The notes under the pieces: generated by a model
What the model was told of the DNA's origin: nothing
What the model saw: the letters and a program-made list of their open reading frames with translations, nothing else
Databases searched by the model: none
Assembly (NCBI GenBank): GCA_032716605.1
Contig: CM064538.1
Location: forward strand, 22,539,451 to 22,603,450
From: Paralithodes platypus
Taxonomy: Eukaryota > Arthropoda > Malacostraca > Decapoda > Lithodidae
DNA length: 64,000 nucleotides
Reading direction: 5' to 3'
Shown here: one piece after another, positions 21,787 to 34,676 of the stretch
How positions within the stretch are numbered: the first letter of the stretch is position 1
How the letters are laid out: each line of letters opens with the position of its first letter
Translations under genes and position numbers: made by a program

Positions 21787-22256
21787 TCTATATAATATTT
21801 TTGATTGTCTGTGTGTGTGTGTGTGTCTGTTCTTAATAAGCGGCCACAGTTTTGGACCTGGAGAGCTGAAACTTTGCATGTGGGTGTCACTTGACCTGGG
21901 TCAGGTCATAGAGGGGCCGAGGCCACGATCGGAGGTCTTTTATAGGCCGAAATTGAAAAAAAAACATGAAAAACATTGAAAAAAATTACCTTTTGGGGCA
22001 GGAGGCCTCCGATCGAAAAGGTGTATGGAATTAAAGTTGTTCGCAGCCCCCCAAAATGGGGATACGGATGAGGTCAGATCCAAAATCGGAGGTCATTTAG
22101 CGGCCGAAATCGAGGTCGCCGTTTAATGAGGCACAGGGAGGTCGAGGCCGGTGATTATGGTAGTAGTAGTATTGTGATGATTGTGGTAGTAGTGATTGAT
22201 GATGGTGATTATGGTAGTAGAATTTAACCCCGGGCAACGCCGGGTACCCCTGCTAG
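21787..22256 (-). mobile_element. non-autonomous Helitron, 470 bp
   Basis: It begins TCTATATAATATT and ends with a GC-rich hairpin (CCCGG, short loop, CCGGG, near 22229-22246) followed by CTAG, inserted between host A (21786) and T (22257). There is no target duplication or inverted terminal repeat, as expected for Helitrons. Joining the flanks recreates the zinc-finger repeat unit exactly as it occurs elsewhere in the array. A GT microsatellite follows the 5' end. The TC start, hairpin and CTAG end read left to right, so element sense is the plus strand while the host gene is on minus; the strand field follows the host locus. No Rep/helicase gene is present. Confidence 0.85.
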
Positions 22257-22590
22257 TGTGTTAATAAATGTGTGGTGATTTGACTCTTCCGACCAAACAT
22301 TTTACCACACACGTCACACTTGAACTTCTTCTCCCCTGTATGAAGTAATAAATGTGTGGTGAGGACACTCTTCCGACCAAACATTTTACCACACGTCACA
22401 CTTAAACTTCTTCTCACCTGTATGAAGTAATAAATGTTTGCTGAGGACACTCTTACTTCCAAAGATTTTACCACACACCTCACACTTAAACTTCTTCTCC
22501 CCTGTATGAACTAATAAATGTCTGGTGAGGTGACTCTTCTGACCAAACATTTTCCCACACACCTCACACTTAAACTTCTTCTCCCCTGTA

Positions 22591-24171
22591 TGACATACGG
22601 AGCCCTGTATGTTAATTTAAGAGTTAGAATTAGAGTTCAAGGAGCCAAACTACCCAAGTGGTGAAGCAGACTAGCGAGCGAACGAGCGAGTGGGCAAACC
22701 ATCTCGCCCCATACCAGCTCGCCCCATACCTCGATGACCGATGCTATGACGTATGATCGACGCCAGGAGCTGTGAGTGGACGACACACCTGTTATGTGAT
22801 TCGAGGAGCTATGATTGGAGTGCGCACCACCCGCCGCCTCCTGATTCGTTCCTACACCATCATTGTTTGGTATATAAGACCCGAGTTGTGGGCATTCAAA
22901 TCAGTCTCATTTGGAGTTGGGGAAGGTGAACTTGCAGCTGGAGGAAGACGGGGTGAAGTATTATAATAGGATTGTGACTGTCAGTCAGATTATATAAATG
23001 TGTGTTAAGTGTGTTCGGTGTAAACACTTACGTTATGTTGGTTAGTGAGATATGTGATTGGGAATTAACGTGATGTGTTTAATGTGTGTAATGTGTTTAA
23101 CTATTTAATTGGGAATTAACGTGAACACTACTATTATGTGTTTAACGATTTAATTGGGAATTAACGTGAACGCTACTATTATGTGTTTAACTATTTGATT
23201 GCGAATTAACGTTAACGCTACTATTTATGTACTTAACTATTTGATTGGGAATTAACGTTAACGCTATTATTATGTACTTAACTATTTTAGTTGACTAACT
23301 TGTGGACTAAAGCAACTCTTTAAGTAATTGGGTTATGATGAAAGTAATACTATTGTTTTATATTAATACTTAAGAGTTCTTTCATTTTCTTTGAATTAAG
23401 CTTACATTGCTTAATGGTGCTTAGTACGGTGATGCTATTGTCTCGTATTAGTAATATCGCCTTAGACTAACATGGCTGTGTTAATATTACTTCTAGTGAT
23501 TTTCTAAGCTGAAGAAAATTCTTTTGCTTCAAAATTATTATTTTGCTTTTCATATTATTTGAGTGAGACCTGAATCGAATCTATGAAACGATCCTGTAAC
23601 TTTATTTACTCATAATCAAACCTCAATGTTACGTGGTTAAGAAATAAATTTAACTAATTAAATATATATCTAACTTTTTATGTGACTTTGATATTACTCC
23701 TGATGATAATAATAATATAATCTTATTAACGTAAGACAAGAACCAAGAATAATTACATTAAATATAAATAAAAGGACATAGAAGAAAACTATCTATTCAT
23801 TTCAAAGAGGGTAAGAGACAGAAATATTCTTACTTTAATATTTATCTTTCAAGACTTTTTCTAAAATTAATAGTCCTTCTTTAGCTATAACTTATTCGGT
23901 TCATAACCATAGCCTACTAAGCTTCGGTTAAATAATAATTCTTTATAAATACTACATGACTTTAATTAGTTTCAGTATTTTTCATAAGTAAAGAGTATCA
24001 GTCAATAAAGGATACCAAGTCCTAAGATCCAAAAGGAAAGGAAGCAACAACAGGAAATTATTTTATTAGATTTTACTTTTGTTTTGCCTTCAGTTGACTG
24101 ATACCTTAATATATATCTCTGTGCTATCTAGATTCATCAAGTTAACCACTTGAGGATCAAGATACGTAACA
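22591..24171 (+). repeat. 5' LTR of the Gmr1-like element
   Basis: 1581 bp. It matches the 3' LTR (28231-29812) over its whole length. The only difference I found by eye is a small change near 23530-23545 (AAAATTATTATTTTG versus AAAATATTATATTTTG). U3 ends near a TATA box at 22871. About five tandem units of roughly 50 bp with core ATTGGGAATTAACGT occur at 23050-23285. Confidence 0.93.
22871..22906 (+). promoter_or_regulatory. LTR core promoter: TATA box and TCAGTC initiator
   Basis: TATATAAG at 22871 is followed 30 bp downstream by TCAGTC at 22901, the spacing and initiator sequence typical of arthropod RNA polymerase II core promoters. The same pair is present in the 3' LTR at 28511 and 28541. 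Function is inferred from motif and spacing. Confidence 0.7.
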
Positions 24172-24258
24172 GAAGAGTGGCGACCTTGCCAGGATTCGTT
24201 TCATACAGTTTCACTCAGTTTCATTAACGTTTCACTACTTAACAATCAAATATTAATC
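24172..24258 (+). promoter_or_regulatory. 5' leader with candidate primer-binding site
   Basis: The interior starts GAAGAG and then TGGCGACCTTGCC at 24178-24190. TGGCG as the complement of a tRNA CCA end is a usual primer-binding start, but the tRNA could not be named and the site is 6 bp from the LTR. The Gag ATG at 24259 is the first in-frame start. Confidence 0.45.
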
Positions 24259-27200
24259 ATGCCTCAACTAATTAATAACGAAGATGCTCGAGTTTTCATA
24301 GAATCAGAACCCACAGCCCCTGATATTGACTGTCTGTCAAAATCCGAACTGAAAGTGCTTGCCTCACATCTCCAGTTAACTGTCTCAAACATGTCCAAAG
24401 TAGAGGTGGCTCAGACCATAAAAACCCACCTGTTCCCTGTAGAAGGCGGGGAGGGTGACGGAGCAGTTGGTGGGATCCCGAGTAAACCTAGCCAACTTGA
24501 TGTACAATTGCCACCTGGTTTGACCGGTGATCAAATATTCGAACTAGAACAAGCCAAACTAAAAATAGAACTAGCCAGAATAAATACCGAAGAAGCCAGC
24601 ATAAAAGCCAAAGCAACGACCGAACAAGCCAACGCAAATATAGAACTAGCCAGAATAAATGCCGAACAAGCCAGAGCAAATATCGAGGAAGCCAGAATAA
24701 AGACCGAACATTATCAATATCAATATCAAACGGCTCAACTAAATGTCAATACAAATGCTCCCGTAATTGCTCCCCCTCTGGGATTGACTATGACTAGTGT
24801 CATTCCACCTTTCACTGAGGATAATGTGCAGGATTTCTTTGTTTTGTTTGAGGAAGTTGCTGGAGGTATGAAGTGGACAAGAGATCAATGGCCTTTTATG
24901 TTACAAACTGTTTTGACAGGGCAGGCTCGAGCCACGTATTTGTCAGAAGTAGCAGAAGTTAGGCAGGATTATGACAATCTCAAAGAAGCTATCCTAAAAA
25001 CCTATCAATTGCAGCCTGAGGCTTACAGGCAATCTTTCCGTAAAAACCAGAAGAAAGTAGAAGAAACCCATAAGGTATTTGCCAGGACCATGACTAAAAC
25101 TTTCAATCATTGGGTCAAGAGTAAGAAAGTCACAAGCTACAACGATCTGAAGGAGTTGGTCCTGTTAGAAAATTTCCTATGGAAAATTGATTCTTCTGTA
25201 TCCTATCATTTAAAGGGGAAAAGGGTAGATTGTCTTGCCGACGCTGCTGACATGGCTGACACATACGTGCTCAACAACAAATTTCGTGGAAAGAAGCCCT
25301 ACGATAATTCTAGTTCTAATTTTAAGTATCCCAATCACAAATCTGACCGACCCAGTCACAAGCCTATAACGTCTTCCCCAGCTAGCCAAAATAGAATTGT
25401 TCCCCCAACTAAAAATGCGACTCAGGGCAATGGTAACAGAGGTGGGCCCCAAACTAATAGTAATGCTCAAAGAGGGAACGTTCCCGTATCCCCTAAAGTA
25501 TGTACTTTTTGTGGCATGAGAGGCCACCTAGCTTATCAGTGCTGGGCCAAGGAAAAAACCGAGAGATCGGGGCAGACAGTTGCCGCCGTATCTCAAATTC
25601 CATGTGTGCCTTTAATGCAGGACTCCCGACAGAAGGAGTACCTAGCACCAAAAGTTCCTTTAATGCAGGACTCTCGACAGAAGGAGTACCTAGCAGCTAA
25701 CGTAAATCATCTAGACAGGGGTGTAGTAGCATGTGTGGTGCAACCCACAAGGGTTAAACCAATAATAATTTCACCATCAGTGCAGGACAGTTACCGTCCC
25801 TTTATTTCATCTGGCAACGTGAGATTAAATGGTTGCATGCATGAGGTAAAAATTCTGAGAGACACAGGTTCTACTAGCACCCTCATGGTGAATCCTTACA
25901 CTGAGTGCCCACCTGGCGAACCAGTTGTAATGAGAGGTGCTGGAGGCCAGTTTTATGCATACTTGGTAAAAGGCGAAATTGAATGCGAGTTACTACAGGG
26001 TGAGGCCACCATAGCTTTGTGTAGGTCCCAAGATATCCCTGTGCCTGGGGTAACTCTCCTTTTGGGGAATGATGTAGCAGGTGAGAAGGTCCGACCAGAC
26101 CCCATTTTGTCACTTTCCCCTGTTAACGAGCCACTAACCGGTGAGCTCGAAAAGGAGATGCCAACTGTTTTCCCTGTGTGTGCTGTCACACGTTCAATGT
26201 CTCAAGTAGCAGTTCCCTCAGACCGAAATGTACCGAATGTAAGAGTTGATGAAAGGGATGATGAGAGTGTGAATGATGCTCCAACTGTGCCTGATGATGT
26301 GACTGAGGTGGATTTATCTGACACCTTTATGGCTCATCTTGACCCTAACGATGACCATGAAACCCCTCCAAATTGTCCTAGTGGCCTGGTAGAGCTACAG
26401 AGAGATGATTGTGAATGCAAGGAGTTAGCTGCCAGGTCCGTGAGTGAAGAGGAATGTGAGAAGGAGGGTGGTGAATGTTTCTACCTCAAAGGAGGAGTAT
26501 TGTGGCGAAGATGGAGACCGCCACACAGACCAATCGATGACGGGGCTTGGGACGTCCATCAAGTAGTAGTCCCCAAACCTTGTCGTAAAGATATCATGGA
26601 AATGGCACATTGTATACCATTGGCAGGACACCTAGGTGTGAGAAAAACTCTAGACAGAATCAGATCCCACTTTTACTGGCCAGGAATGCGTGCAGATGTA
26701 GTGGAGTGTTGTAGAGTGTGTCACACTTGCCAGATGACCGGAAAACCCAATCAGAAGGTGCCTGTACATCCTCTGGTGCCCTTGCCCGTTTTCGAGAATC
26801 CTTTTACTCGGGTGGTAGTGGACATTGTAGGCCCATTGCCTAAGACTTCCCAAGGTAACATTTATTTATTAACTATCATGGACATGGCAACTCGCTACCC
26901 AGAGGCTATACCCTTAAGGACTACCTCTGCTCCAACTGTAATCAAGGAACTGCTCAAATTTTTCACCAGAATGGGTTTCCCCCATGAGGTGCAAAGTGAT
27001 CAAGGAACTAATTTTACCTCTAACATTTTCCAGCAGTCCCTGAAGGAGTTGGGTATCGAGCATGTAAAGTCTAGCACCTACCACCCAGAGAGTCAAGGGG
27101 TTCTCGAACGATATCATCAGACATTAAAGGGAATGTTACGTAAGTATTGTACAGAGACCGGAGTTGAGTGGGATAAGGGGGTACCTTTTCTTTTATTTGC

Positions 27201-28002
27201 TACTCGTGAGGTTCCAACTGAATCCCTGGGTTTTTCCCCTAATGAGCTAGTTTTCGGTCACCAGGTAAGAGGTCCTTTGCAACTATTGCAAGATAGCCTA
27301 GTTGGCCAGGAGGGGAACCAAAACCTCCTCAAGTATGTTTCAGATTTCAAAACCCGGCTGAGATCCTCATGTGAGTTTGCCGCTCAAAACTTGACAGTGG
27401 CTAAAAGCTCCATGAAGAAATGGTATGACAGAAAAGCCCGTGAGAGGGAGTTTAAGCCCGGTGATGAGGTTTTGGTCCTGCTCCCCCTTTTTGGCCAACC
27501 TTTATCTGCCAAGTTCAGGGGCCCATATAAGATCATTCGGAGGGTGAGCATTACCGATTATCTAGTAACTACCCCAGACAGGAGAAAGCCCACGCAAGTA
27601 TTCCATATAAATATGTTGAAACCCTACCATAGGTCCCCTGATTCCTCTCCTCCAGATTCTCCCACTGTGGCAGTGAATGTCAGGACCTGTGAGCAGCCTG
27701 GTGCGGACAAAGTCTTCAGTTCTCTTACTGATCCGCAACAGACTGTTCCAGAGCCTGAAGGTATCCATGCAGACTTTGACTTGTCATGTAGCCTATCCAA
27801 CTTTCAGTATAATTCAGTGGCCATAGGTTTTGTAGGGTCTATAGGCAAGTCAATGCTGTCACAAAGAACGATACCTACCCACTGCCACGGATCAAGGATT
27901 GCATTTACCAGTTTGACCTCATGCAGCAGTAAGTATAATTTAATGAGAGGATTTTGGCAATTAGCTCTCCCTTGTAGCGAGGTAAATATCATGCTTTTGT
28001 AG
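24259..28002 (+). CDS. Gag-Pol polyprotein, Gmr1-like Ty3 element lacking RT/RNase H
   Basis: A single 1247-residue frame. Residues about 25-60 look like a SAP-type motif. An Ala/Glu/Lys-rich coiled coil lies at about 94-155, a capsid-like region at about 180-345, and a CCHC zinc knuckle (CTFCGMRGHLAYQC) at about 415-428. A duplicated VPLMQDSRQKEYLA segment lies at about 450-480. The aspartic protease motif DTGSTSTL is near 535. The integrase shows an HHCC zinc region (about 780-825), catalytic D in VVVDIVGPL and D in VQSDQGTNF, E in GVLERYH 35 residues later (DD35E), and a GPY module near 1090. No RT lies between protease and integrase. After the integrase, an RT remnant in other frames appears. 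The family's usual role is Gag assembly, proteolysis and integration; this copy cannot reverse-transcribe itself. Confidence 0.9.
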   Translation: MPQLINNEDARVFIESEPTAPDIDCLSKSELKVLASHLQLTVSNMSKVEVAQTIKTHLFPVEGGEGDGAVGGIPSKPSQLDVQLPPGLTGDQIFELEQAKLKIELARINTEEASIKAKATTEQANANIELARINAEQARANIEEARIKTEHYQYQYQTAQLNVNTNAPVIAPPLGLTMTSVIPPFTEDNVQDFFVLFEEVAGGMKWTRDQWPFMLQTVLTGQARATYLSEVAEVRQDYDNLKEAILKTYQLQPEAYRQSFRKNQKKVEETHKVFARTMTKTFNHWVKSKKVTSYNDLKELVLLENFLWKIDSSVSYHLKGKRVDCLADAADMADTYVLNNKFRGKKPYDNSSSNFKYPNHKSDRPSHKPITSSPASQNRIVPPTKNATQGNGNRGGPQTNSNAQRGNVPVSPKVCTFCGMRGHLAYQCWAKEKTERSGQTVAAVSQIPCVPLMQDSRQKEYLAPKVPLMQDSRQKEYLAANVNHLDRGVVACVVQPTRVKPIIISPSVQDSYRPFISSGNVRLNGCMHEVKILRDTGSTSTLMVNPYTECPPGEPVVMRGAGGQFYAYLVKGEIECELLQGEATIALCRSQDIPVPGVTLLLGNDVAGEKVRPDPILSLSPVNEPLTGELEKEMPTVFPVCAVTRSMSQVAVPSDRNVPNVRVDERDDESVNDAPTVPDDVTEVDLSDTFMAHLDPNDDHETPPNCPSGLVELQRDDCECKELAARSVSEEECEKEGGECFYLKGGVLWRRWRPPHRPIDDGAWDVHQVVVPKPCRKDIMEMAHCIPLAGHLGVRKTLDRIRSHFYWPGMRADVVECCRVCHTCQMTGKPNQKVPVHPLVPLPVFENPFTRVVVDIVGPLPKTSQGNIYLLTIMDMATRYPEAIPLRTTSAPTVIKELLKFFTRMGFPHEVQSDQGTNFTSNIFQQSLKELGIEHVKSSTYHPESQGVLERYHQTLKGMLRKYCTETGVEWDKGVPFLLFATREVPTESLGFSPNELVFGHQVRGPLQLLQDSLVGQEGNQNLLKYVSDFKTRLRSSCEFAAQNLTVAKSSMKKWYDRKAREREFKPGDEVLVLLPLFGQPLSAKFRGPYKIIRRVSITDYLVTTPDRRKPTQVFHINMLKPYHRSPDSSPPDSPTVAVNVRTCEQPGADKVFSSLTDPQQTVPEPEGIHADFDLSCSLSNFQYNSVAIGFVGSIGKSMLSQRTIPTHCHGSRIAFTSLTSCSSKYNLMRGFWQLALPCSEVNIMLL

Positions 28003-28150
28003 TGCGCTTTTAAGCCTTCAGCTGTGAGATGCCTTGCAGTTCGAATAACGCTCCAGCTACGTTCCGGCTATGTTCTGATGTGGTACCTGGAGACGTTGCC
28101 TACTTTGGGTGATATCCTTCTTATATCCTCATTTATAATCTTGCTGTTGC
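27830..28150 (+). pseudogene. reverse transcriptase remnant downstream of integrase
   Basis: In changing frames this stretch reads VNAVTKNDTYPLPRIKDC, then RGFWQLAL, then an AFVV-type segment and NNAPATF. These correspond, in order, to the beginning of a Ty3-type RT palm (VNAVT-YPLPR, GYWQ, NAPATF). Frame changes and stops occur, the catalytic YxDD region is not recognisable, and the rest of RT and all of RNase H are absent before the polypurine tract. The position after the integrase is the arrangement of Gmr1-like elements, not of standard gypsy elements. Confidence 0.7.
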
Positions 28151-28230
28151 CAATCTGGTGGTGAATCTATTTATGTATTATGTTTAATATTATGTACTAT
28201 ACTCCTTAAACTCTTTTCTAGGGGGAGGTC

Positions 28231-29812
28231 TGACATACGGAGCCCTGTATGTTAATTTAAGAGTTAGAATTAGAGTTCAAGGAGCCAAACTACCCAAGTG
28301 GTGAAGCAGACTAGCGAGCGAACGAGCGAGTGGGCAAACCATCTCGCCCCATACCAGCTCGCCCCATACCTCGATGACCGATGCTATGACGTATGATCGA
28401 CGCCAGGAGCTGTGAGTGGACGACACACCTGTTATGTGATTCGAGGAGCTATGATTGGAGTGCGCACCACCCGCCGCCTCCTGATTCGTTCCTACACCAT
28501 CATTGTTTGGTATATAAGACCCGAGTTGTGGGCATTCAAATCAGTCTCATTTGGAGTTGGGGAAGGTGAACTTGCAGCTGGAGGAAGACGGGGTGAAGTA
28601 TTATAATAGGATTGTGACTGTCAGTCAGATTATATAAATGTGTGTTAAGTGTGTTCGGTGTAAACACTTACGTTATGTTGGTTAGTGAGATATGTGATTG
28701 GGAATTAACGTGATGTGTTTAATGTGTGTAATGTGTTTAACTATTTAATTGGGAATTAACGTGAACACTACTATTATGTGTTTAACGATTTAATTGGGAA
28801 TTAACGTGAACGCTACTATTATGTGTTTAACTATTTGATTGCGAATTAACGTTAACGCTACTATTTATGTACTTAACTATTTGATTGGGAATTAACGTTA
28901 ACGCTATTATTATGTACTTAACTATTTTAGTTGACTAACTTGTGGACTAAAGCAACTCTTTAAGTAATTGGGTTATGATGAAAGTAATACTATTGTTTTA
29001 TATTAATACTTAAGAGTTCTTTCATTTTCTTTGAATTAAGCTTACATTGCTTAATGGTGCTTAGTACGGTGATGCTATTGTCTCGTATTAGTAATATCGC
29101 CTTAGACTAACATGGCTGTGTTAATATTACTTCTAGTGATTTTCTAAGCTGAAGAAAATTCTTTTGCTTCAAAATATTATATTTTGCTTTTCATATTATT
29201 TGAGTGAGACCTGAATCGAATCTATGAAACGATCCTGTAACTTTATTTACTCATAATCAAACCTCAATGTTACGTGGTTAAGAAATAAATTTAACTAATT
29301 AAATATATATCTAACTTTTTATGTGACTTTGATATTACTCCTGATGATAATAATAATATAATCTTATTAACGTAAGACAAGAACCAAGAATAATTACATT
29401 AAATATAAATAAAAGGACATAGAAGAAAACTATCTATTCATTTCAAAGAGGGTAAGAGACAGAAATATTCTTACTTTAATATTTATCTTTCAAGACTTTT
29501 TCTAAAATTAATAGTCCTTCTTTAGCTATAACTTATTCGGTTCATAACCATAGCCTACTAAGCTTCGGTTAAATAATAATTCTTTATAAATACTACATGA
29601 CTTTAATTAGTTTCAGTATTTTTCATAAGTAAAGAGTATCAGTCAATAAAGGATACCAAGTCCTAAGATCCAAAAGGAAAGGAAGCAACAACAGGAAATT
29701 ATTTTATTAGATTTTACTTTTGTTTTGCCTTCAGTTGACTGATACCTTAATATATATCTCTGTGCTATCTAGATTCATCAAGTTAACCACTTGAGGATCA
29801 AGATACGTAACA
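28231..29812 (+). repeat. 3' LTR of the Gmr1-like element
   Basis: 1582 bp, nearly identical to the 5' LTR. It carries the same TATA (28511) and TCAGTC (28541) and the same tandem AATTAACGT units. A polypurine tract lies just before it. Confidence 0.93.
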
Positions 29813-32290
<2,478 letters not shown>

Positions 32291-32600
32291 GAATTTTTGC
32301 TTTAGGGTGCCTGTGTGATGAAATTAATTTTCATTATTGCCAACAGAACTCTCATTGGGATTACATTTCAGTGTTTCATCTTCATATTTGTGTCAATCTT
32401 CACCTTCCCTTTCTCTCGTCATTTAGTAATTTTGTCATTGTCTTCATAGTCCAGCACTTCTTCATGTATATGAATGTCCTCTATTGCTTCATAGTTCAGC
32501 ACTTCCTATTCATAGTCAAACACTCCCTCTTCATGGTTAATCATACAGCATATCCTGTTCCTTCATAAGACATCATTGTTACAATTTGCCATTGCTTCCC

Positions 32601-33020
32601 ATTCCACCTTTACAACTGATCCTTGTTTAACATCTCCATCATAACTTTTCTCTGTATAACCATCTAACTAAAAAAGCATATATTATTTACATTCTCGAAA
32701 CCTCAGAAGTCTTGTTAACTTACAAAAGGTCCCACCAAAGTATTAGTATATTTAGTCAACTGTATCATGAAGGAACCAAACTAAAATGCTTAATTATCTT
32801 GACAGTTTTGGAACTACACACATTTAGTGGTACTTCCTGGTGACCGATTTCAGTTCTGGATCTGAAACAAGAGACAACATTGGATTAAAAGTTAGCATAT
32901 GTATTGATTGCAGATTTCTTTCTTCACATTCGTAACATATCAATGGGGCCTAATAGATAACATGTGTATGGGACTGACAGAAGTGAGAAGAGTAAGATAA
33001 GGATATACCGTACGTTGAGG
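32601..33020. other. unassigned AT-rich stretch
   Basis: Sequence upstream of the presumed zinc-finger N-terminus. It could contain 5' exons or a promoter but nothing is recognisable. Confidence 0.4.
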
Positions 33021-33127
33021 CATAAGAACATAAGAAATCCAGAGTCTGTAGAAAGAGAATTGGTCCAAACAAAGCAGATCCCTCTCACTTACAGTTTCTT
33101 ACAGTAGATCCTCTGGAAAAAGGCAAA

Positions 33128-34120
33128 CTAGGCATGTGTATCCAGCTCAGTACAAGTACTTGCACTGCTGCGGTCGTTCACGGTGTTGGCGGCGGCGGTA
33201 GCAGACGTAACATTTTTACTATTCTGTATTTTTGCTTTATAATCAAACTTCAAATCTTGTCTTCCCCATGCTTTATCAAGATTACTTTCCAACTCCCTTA
33301 TTGATTCGGAATCGACTACATACTGGGGCAGTGCGTTCCACTCATTTACCACTCTATCACAAAATGAGTTCTTTGCCTTTTCAAGCCTATTTCTTTCTTT
33401 GTAAATTTTCTTAGAGTGTCCTCTCGTTCTTGTTCCCTCCCGCATCAAGAAGATACCTTCACAACATCCTCATCATACTTTCCTGACACTATCTTAAAAG
33501 TCTCTATCATATCCCCTCTCTTTCTCCTATATGCCAGTGTCGGAAGCCCCAGTGTCCTCAACCTCTGCTCATAGCCCGCGTTCTTCAACGTTGGTACTAG
33601 CTTGCTAGCTCTCCTCTGCACCTTCCACTGCTTCTATATCCTTTACATATATGGAGCCCACACTGGTTCGCATATTCCCGGTGCGGCCTAACCAGCGCTG
33701 TATAGAGATTCCTGAAGATTTCTTCGTCAAGTGACACAAATGTCCTCCTTATCAGCCTTACAATTCTACTGGCTTTGTTTATCGTTTCCGCTAAATGTTC
33801 TGAGAAATTTAACTTATTGTCTATCACTACTCCTATATCCTTTTCTGCATTCACTTCCTCCACCGCTTCATACATACTGTATCCTACCTTGTCTATCTTG
33901 CTTGTCCCAATCCGCATGTACTTGCATTTTTTTGGATGAAAAGGTATTAACCAATGCTCAGACCATCCCTTCATGCCCTCCACATCTCCTTGAAGCAAAC
34001 CCACATCTTCCTTACTCCTCACTCTTCTATACAGCTTAGTGTCATCTGCATACAGGTATACCTCACTTCCATTAGTTATAACTTCAGGCAAGTCGTTAAT
34101 AAATATAACGAACAGTAGTG
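33128..34120 (-). pseudogene. RT C-terminal part of LINE family C
   Basis: The first frame (33597-34091) covers YADDTKLYRRV, the thumb-like region and NLYTALVRPHREYA. After a frameshift, a second frame (33128-33448) gives TRGHSKKIYKERNR, FFCDRVVNEWNALP-like sequence and the C-terminus. The region between (about 33450-33600) reads in pieces. It belongs with 47207-47482 as one RT split by copia. Confidence 0.82.
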
Positions 34121-34125
34121 GTCCC

Positions 34126-34362
34126 TGTTAATTAGCTCAATGGCCGTGTTCACCACTACCCCGTATGTAAACGACTGGCTCCGTCTCGACAGCTAGCCCG
34201 CCTAATCGGTCCGGCTGTGACGTCATCTCTTACACGTCAGCATATAGTAGACCACGCAATTTGGCGGGAAACTAGTTGGGCAAACTCCTGTGTCGATCGT
34301 CTGCTCACATATATAACCAGTTTGCACTCCCACACACATTAACATATTTGCCTATGTTAACA
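34126..34362 (-). repeat. 3' LTR of the copia element
   Basis: 237 bp, matching the other LTR except for a few substitutions and a 4-bp CACA difference near its right end. On the interior side, 34363-34380 on the minus strand is purine-rich (AAAAGAAGAGGACGAGAG), a polypurine tract. Confidence 0.93.
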
Positions 34363-34676
34363 CTCTCGTCCTCTTCTTTTAATGTGGGCGACATGTAAAT
34401 CACACTCGACCTTCTTGGTATGTAGTACAGCCACATACAGATATGTGATACCACAAAGAAGTTATCCCATTTAATCCCGGCTGACTGCAGCCCGCAGCTG
34501 CCCGGGTGAGGCGCCTTTTTTCGTCAAGCAATCAGCCAGTTGCTGTGACGTCTCCACCCAAGATACCTCTTCAATTTCTCCCCTGTCCACCATGTCCCAA
34601 CAGCACTGCAATGTCGATCCTCAATCTCCTGTCGTCCACACTTTTGCATGAGTGAAGTGCGTCTACTAAGCTCTTA

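Larger units (their letters stand above)
22591..29812 (+). mobile_element. Ty3/gypsy LTR retrotransposon, Gmr1-like, 7.2 kb
   Basis: Two LTRs of about 1581 bp bound a 4.06-kb interior with one long frame. A polypurine tract (AGGGGGAGG, 28220-28228) precedes the 3' LTR. The LTRs begin TGACATACGG and end ACGTAACA (TG...CA). No clear target duplication is seen: the left flank ends CCTGTA and the right begins ATACTT. The flanks on both sides are zinc-finger repeat DNA, so it inserted in, or recombined within, that array. Domain order is Gag, protease, integrase, then an RT remnant. Full RT and RNase H are missing. Confidence 0.92.

Noticed and set aside
24488..24679. Minus-strand Leu/Trp-rich ORF inside Gag
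   Set aside because: Shadow of the Ala/Glu/Lys coiled-coil codons on the plus strand.
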